NCBI RefSeq assembly: GCF_009900745.1
Contig: NZ_WXVU01000008.1
Span: 1-64,000 of the forward strand
Direction: 5' to 3'
Length of the DNA: 64,000 nucleotides
From: Chryseobacterium sp. c4a
GTDB lineage: Bacteria; Bacteroidota; Bacteroidia; Flavobacteriales; Weeksellaceae
The notes beneath the pieces were generated by a model. It saw only the letters and a program-made list of their open reading frames with translations. It had not been told where the DNA came from and searched no databases. Positions within the stretch are counted from its first letter, which is position 1; each line of letters opens with the position of its first letter. Of the stretch, positions 60,506 through 64,000 are shown one piece after another. The position numbers were made by a program, and so were the translations under genes.

Positions 60506-61207
60506 ATGATACAGAACATACCATTAGAAAAGGTCTTATTCCTTGATATTGAAACTGTTCCACAGGCTGAATCCTGGGACGATTTATCTGAAACCGACCA
60601 GCACCTTTGGGATAAGAAAACAAAATTCCAGAGAAAAGACGACATCTCTGCTGCAGAATTTTATGACAGAGCCGGAATCATGGCAGAGTTCGGAAAGATC
60701 ATCTGCATCACGATCGGAATGGTGGAGAAGAATGAAACCTTGAAAATTAAAAGCTTCTCCGGACATGATGAAAAAAAGATGCTTCAGGAATTTGGAGAGA
60801 TTTTCAACAGTCCAAGACTTTATAATGTGATTCTCTGTGCCCATAACGGAAAAGAATTTGATTTTCCATGGATTGCACGAAGATACCTCATCAATGGGAT
60901 GCAGCCTCCCGCTCCATTCCAGATGTTTGGAAAAAAACCTTGGGAAATTCCTCACATAGACACTATGGAACTGTGGAAATTTGGGGATTATAAAAGTTTT
61001 GTATCCCTGGAATTATTGGCTCATGTCTTTGGTATTCCCACTCCGAAGGATGATATTGACGGCTCAATGGTTTCATCAATTTACTACATAGAAAAAGACT
61101 TGCAGCGAATTGTTGACTATTGTGAAAAAGATGTCTTAACTTTGGCAAATATTTTCCGACGTATGCGTCAGGAAGATTTGTTGAAAAGGAATATCAATTT
61201 AGATTAA
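60506..61207 (+). CDS. DEDDy-type 3'-5' exonuclease (PolB-like domain)
   Basis: A 233-residue stand-alone nuclease of the ribonuclease-H-like fold. The DxE of motif I is D14 and E16 in VLFLDIETVP. Motif II is in AHNGKEFDFPWIARR (NGKxFD). Motif III is Y205 and D209 in VDYCEKDVLTL, the Y-x3-D of the DEDDy group. The central sequence LINGMQPPAPFQMFGKKPW is typical of the family of predicted PolB-like exonucleases. It probably trims DNA or RNA 3' ends. It sits between CsaA and a SufT-like gene with short spacing. Confidence 0.88.
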   Translation: MIQNIPLEKVLFLDIETVPQAESWDDLSETDQHLWDKKTKFQRKDDISAAEFYDRAGIMAEFGKIICITIGMVEKNETLKIKSFSGHDEKKMLQEFGEIFNSPRLYNVILCAHNGKEFDFPWIARRYLINGMQPPAPFQMFGKKPWEIPHIDTMELWKFGDYKSFVSLELLAHVFGIPTPKDDIDGSMVSSIYYIEKDLQRIVDYCEKDVLTLANIFRRMRQEDLLKRNINLD

Positions 61208-61210
61208 AAA

Positions 61211-61537
61211 ATGAAATTTACAGACGATCAAATTGCAGACATTGGTGAAGAAATCATCGGCGTGCTAAAAACCGTATATGATCCCGAAATTCCGGTAGAC
61301 ATTTACGAATTAGGGCTTATTTATGATGTACAGATCTCCGATGATGCTGACGTAAAAATTATAATGACTCTTACCACTCCAAACTGTCCGGTAGCAGAAA
61401 CTCTTCCTCAGGAAGTAAAAGATAAAGTAGCCGAAGTAGAACACGTAAAAAGTGTTGACTTAGAGCTTACTTTTGAGCCAAGCTGGAATAAGGATATGAT
61501 GAGTGAAGAAGCGAAATTTGAACTGGGAATGCTATAA
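61211..61537 (+). CDS. MIP18/DUF59 family Fe-S assembly protein (SufT-like)
   Basis: A 108-residue cytoplasmic protein of the MIP18 family. The pattern VYDPEIPVDIYELGLIYDV and the Cys of TLTTPNCPVAETLPQEV (C59) are conserved. Members include the SUF-associated SufT and PaaD of phenylacetate degradation; the short length and no Suf operon nearby make it a stand-alone SufT-like carrier for Fe-S cluster maturation. It starts three bases after the exonuclease stop. Confidence 0.9.
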   Translation: MKFTDDQIADIGEEIIGVLKTVYDPEIPVDIYELGLIYDVQISDDADVKIIMTLTTPNCPVAETLPQEVKDKVAEVEHVKSVDLELTFEPSWNKDMMSEEAKFELGML

Positions 61538-61593
61538 ATCGCTGGCATTTTCTGAGTAGATAAAATTACTATTACCATCATAACTCAGTAACC

Positions 61594-61737
61594 ATGGTAA
61601 AAAAGATAGGAGCCATTGTTCCTGCTTTATTGGGAGTGTATATTCTTTATTTAGGATCTAAAATGCAGGCTCAACCTCCTTTTATAACAGGAATAGGGTT
61701 TATCATTATCGCTTTGCTGCAACTGAGTAAGAAGTAA
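61594..61737 (+). CDS. Small two-span membrane protein (47 residues)
   Basis: A short gene in the gap after the SufT-like gene: ATG at 61594, TAA at 61735-61737. The 47-residue product starts with the basic MVKKIG, has a hydrophobic span (IGAIVPALLGVYILYLGSK), a polar turn MQAQPPF, a second span (ITGIGFIIIALLQL) and a basic end SKK. This is a helical hairpin with positive charges at both ends. A terminator follows 17 bases after the stop. I find no family. Its composition is far from that of a random frame. Supported by sequence only. Confidence 0.6.
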   Translation: MVKKIGAIVPALLGVYILYLGSKMQAQPPFITGIGFIIIALLQLSKK

Positions 61738-61753
61738 TATAGAATTAAAATAT

Positions 61754-61783
61754 AAAAGGTTGTCATTCATGACATCCTTTTTT
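61754..61783. terminator. Terminator after the small membrane protein gene
   Basis: AAAAGG-T-TGTCA and TGACA-T-CCTTTT pair around TTCA (one mismatch) with A's on one side and T's on the other, so it serves both this unit and the convergent sulfurtransferase gene. Confidence 0.7.
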
Positions 61784-61807
61784 GTATTGTTAAACCTCAA
61801 ATTCAGG

Positions 61808-62650
61808 CTATTCTTGTACTTCTTTTGCAATTTCTTTTCCTTCTCTTCTGCTCCACTCACTCCAAGATCCTACATAAAGATTCGGGATCTTAAAACCTGC
61901 ATGAACTAATGCTAAAATCGTATGACACGCCGTAACTCCTGAACCACAGTGAATAATCAGATTGTCAGGTGTATTTTCTAATAATTGGCTATATTTTTCT
62001 TTCAGAACTTCAGGGCTTAGGAATAATCCATTTTCATCCAGATTTTCAGAAAAAGGAATATTAATGGCTCCCGGAATATGCCCTGCAACCAAATCAATAG
62101 GCTCAGATTCTCCTCTGTATCTGTAGGAATCCCTTACGTCAACGACTGTAGAAGAATTACTTTTCAATTCATTCTCAACATCTTCTAGGGTTGAAAGAGG
62201 CAGAGACCATTTTTCTTTTTTAATCAGTTCGGTCTTATCAAATGACTCTTCTCCAGATGAAAATTCTATAATATTCTTTTCTGCAGCCTGTATTCCCCCA
62301 TCCAAAAGCTGTACGTTTTCAATTCCAAAGGATTTTAACATCCACCAAGCTCTTGCAGCCGCATTTGAACCGTTTTTATCATCATATACCACGATATGAG
62401 AATCTTCAGCAATCCCAAGATGAGCAAGGGTTTCTGCAAATTTCTCCAGGGTTGGAAGCGGATGTCTTCCTCCGAAAGCAGCATCATCTCCTATTTCAGC
62501 CAAATCTTTATCCAGATCAATGAATCTTGCTCCTTTGATATGTTTTTCAAGATAATTTTGCTTTACATCTTTACCCGTTCTTGCGTCAAGAATGATGAGG
62601 TTATGGGTTGAAAGGTTTTTTAATTCTGAAGGTGAGATTATTGGAGACAT
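61808..62650 (-). CDS. Two-domain sulfurtransferase (mercaptopyruvate-type rhodanese)
   Basis: A 280-residue protein with two rhodanese domains. The catalytic Cys235 lies in the second, in CGSGVTAC; that loop is typical of 3-mercaptopyruvate sulfurtransferases (SseA-type), while thiosulfate enzymes have CRKGVT. The first domain (1-130; AFGGRHPLPTLEKFAETLAH, VVYDDKNGSNAAARAWWML) is inactive. It transfers sulfane sulfur from mercaptopyruvate to acceptors. Eight bases separate it from the upstream gene, so it ends a three-gene minus-strand operon with HMG-CoA lyase. Confidence 0.9.
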   Translation of the reverse strand: MSPIISPSELKNLSTHNLIILDARTGKDVKQNYLEKHIKGARFIDLDKDLAEIGDDAAFGGRHPLPTLEKFAETLAHLGIAEDSHIVVYDDKNGSNAAARAWWMLKSFGIENVQLLDGGIQAAEKNIIEFSSGEESFDKTELIKKEKWSLPLSTLEDVENELKSNSSTVVDVRDSYRYRGESEPIDLVAGHIPGAINIPFSENLDENGLFLSPEVLKEKYSQLLENTPDNLIIHCGSGVTACHTILALVHAGFKIPNLYVGSWSEWSRREGKEIAKEVQE

Positions 62651-62658
62651 TTTGTTGA

Positions 62659-63264
62659 TTAGTTTTTAAAGTTCATCTTTACTGGCATACTATATTTATC
62701 AAGCTTGGAAAAACCATTTATACATCTAGGTAATATTTTTTCAATTCTATAAAGTGTTAATTCAATCTGTTTGTTAAAATCATTGTTTTCTCCAGTTGTA
62801 TTAACGTTTCTAATATATCCATCAGCTGTTGTGTAAAAAGTAGCAACACTTTCTAATGAACCACCCCCTCCTTCTAAATTTTCATCTGAAACTTTTGAAA
62901 CAGTAGGTTTATATTTGGTTTTGACTAGAAGATCAGGCATTTTAAAGTTGCCCTCCATTTCACATTTTAAATATTTTCTGGGCAGTTTAAAGATATCTGA
63001 TCCTAATTCTTCTCCTTTTATTTTTTCAAGTTGAGCATATTCTTCAATTTTCCTTCTTTCAATAATTTTAGCCTCTTCTCTTGCCATAATTTCATTACGC
63101 TCCTTCTTTGTCATATGGGACAATGAGTCTTTAGCTTTCTTCTGATACGAAATCAAGATCGAATCATATTTTTTTTCTAATAATTTCAGCTGTTTTACTT
63201 CATTTAATTGAGCATTTATTATACCCCCCAAAAAAAGAATAAGCAAAAAGAGTAGCTTTTTCAT
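62659..63264 (-). CDS. Secreted protein with a TonB-C-like end
   Basis: A 201-residue secreted protein: signal peptide (1-18, IINA|QLN), then a charged helix (about 30-90, KKAKDSLSHMTKKERNEIMA) and a C-terminal part (about 125-201) that resembles the TonB C-terminal fold: FYTTADGYIRNVNTTGENND, IELTLYRIEKILPRCINGFS and the ending YSMPVKMNFKN. The N-terminal anchor of a true TonB is replaced by a cleavable signal, so it is a TonB-like envelope protein rather than an energiser. It is coupled to HMG-CoA lyase with three bases in between. Confidence 0.65.
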   Translation of the reverse strand: MKKLLFLLILFLGGIINAQLNEVKQLKLLEKKYDSILISYQKKAKDSLSHMTKKERNEIMAREEAKIIERRKIEEYAQLEKIKGEELGSDIFKLPRKYLKCEMEGNFKMPDLLVKTKYKPTVSKVSDENLEGGGGSLESVATFYTTADGYIRNVNTTGENNDFNKQIELTLYRIEKILPRCINGFSKLDKYSMPVKMNFKN

Positions 63265-63267
63265 ATT

Positions 63268-64000
63268 TTAAAAATGGAAAATATCTTTCGCTTTATTATA
63301 AGAGCTTTCAAAGTTTAAAAGATTCAACTTGTGCTCTGCTTTTTCAACACTCATAAAGTTGATCACCTGTTCTGTAGGCATATTCCCTACCAAATCATCT
63401 TTAGCCATTGGGCAACCGCCAATTCCTTTGATGGCACTATCAAATCTTCTGCAACCTTGATCATAAGCGGCTTTCAATTTTGAGTAAGAATCTTCATAAC
63501 GGTTATGGAAATGCCCTCCGAAATTGATCTCAGGATATTTTGAAGGAATTTTTTCAAATAAAAGGGCAATTGTTTCAGGCGTTGCCACTCCTGTTGTATC
63601 GGAAAGAAGAATATCTTTAACTCCAATATCTGAAAATCTTTGTGCCCATTGATCTACATCCTCCCAGTTCCACATTTCACCATACGGATTTCCAAAAGCC
63701 ATGGAGAAATAAATGTTCAGTTGTTTTCCTTCAGTTTTTACCAGTTCAAGCATTTTAACGATCTCTTCAAAAGCTTCTTCCTGACTTTTATTGGTATTTC
63801 TATGCTGAAACGTTTCAGAAATAGAGAAAGGGAACCCCAGAATATCCACAGACTGGTGCTTTAACGCTTTTTCAGCCCCTCTATAGTTTCCGATAATAGC
63901 AGAAACTTTGGTTTTGGAACGGGATTTATCGATATTCTCGGCTACTTCGTCAGAGTCAGCCATCTGGGGAATTGCTTTTGGAGAAACAAAACTCAGACAA
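63268..64000 (-). CDS. Hydroxymethylglutaryl-CoA lyase, partial at window edge
   Basis: This enzyme of leucine breakdown splits HMG-CoA into acetoacetate and acetyl-CoA. An ATG at 63963 could be taken as the start, but the frame continues upstream to the edge with SFVSPKAIPQMADSDEV, the conserved N-terminal half of the family, so the gene is longer and cut by the window. Visible motifs are LSDTTGVATP, the metal pair GHFHNR and the signature AIKGIGGCPMA with the catalytic cysteine. About 244 C-terminal residues are seen. It is the first gene in view of a minus-strand operon. Confidence 0.92.
   Translation of the reverse strand, partial: CLSFVSPKAIPQMADSDEVAENIDKSRSKTKVSAIIGNYRGAEKALKHQSVDILGFPFSISETFQHRNTNKSQEEAFEEIVKMLELVKTEGKQLNIYFSMAFGNPYGEMWNWEDVDQWAQRFSDIGVKDILLSDTTGVATPETIALLFEKIPSKYPEINFGGHFHNRYEDSYSKLKAAYDQGCRRFDSAIKGIGGCPMAKDDLVGNMPTEQVINFMSVEKAEHKLNLLNFESSYNKAKDIFHF

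Noticed and set aside
1..64000. tRNA, rRNA or CRISPR arrays
   Set aside because: No cloverleaf-like sequence with a CCA end or T-loop, no rRNA-like stretch, and no regularly spaced repeat with unique spacers was seen.

Overview
The window looks like chromosomal DNA of a Chryseobacterium-like member of the Flavobacteriia (Bacteroidota). This rests on the low G+C content, on promoters of the flavobacterial form TTG-N(19-22)-TAnnTTTG (best example upstream of gdhA), on a type IX secretion sorting domain, on an S46 dipeptidyl-peptidase, on Bacteroidota-restricted families (DUF3078, DUF4836-like, DUF4919, DUF4840-like, DUF6122) and on many short-peptide lipoproteins. No rRNA, tRNA, CRISPR array or prophage block was seen. 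Species is inference.

Layout. 1-453: end of an IS3-family element that runs off the left edge. 653-2729: two tandem DUF3078 outer-membrane genes. 2977-6437: rhomboid protease, dprA, gdhA. 6564-10608: small genes, a YkgJ/Kir-channel pair, a group III truncated globin and a Ca2+/H+ antiporter. 10675-19007 (minus): a DUF4836-like envelope cluster and an hflX-DUF4919-antiporter-AlkD operon. 19237-24261: META lipoprotein, S46 peptidase, YdeI-like protein, spondin-domain lipoprotein. 24358-27465: a one-module NRPS-like A-T-R reductase with a long regulated leader. 28093-31873: comM and an orphan beta-helix protein.

32618-41762 is the most coherent novel block. Three transcription units (a CPA1 antiporter; ribB plus a siderophore-interacting flavoreductase; a Usp-TolC-EmrA-EmrB-SIP-like-Crp/Fnr operon) each start from a promoter with a TTGAC-N4-GTCAA type palindrome 36.5-37.5 bases upstream of the G of the -7 box. 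The last gene of the third unit encodes a Crp/Fnr protein whose recognition helix carries the E-x-x-S-R pattern expected for TTGA half-sites. I infer a self-encoded regulon linking flavin/iron redox, ion homeostasis and drug-type efflux.

41917-45548 (minus): DUF4840-like lipoprotein, ECF sigma factor, an anti-sigma-like/beta-barrel fusion and a T9SS cargo protein. 45825-48764: AraC regulator, cysteine hydrolase, pirin, cupin. 48844-58828: an RND efflux operon, a porin, a LytTR two-component system and a tandem universal stress protein. Direct repeats of TACGTTTCA-like 9-mers with a 21-base period lie upstream of both the RND operon and the Usp gene, which points to one LytTR regulon. 59055-61737: small plus-strand genes including a 47-residue membrane protein. 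61808-64000 (minus): sulfurtransferase, a TonB-C-like secreted protein and hydroxymethylglutaryl-CoA lyase, cut by the right edge.
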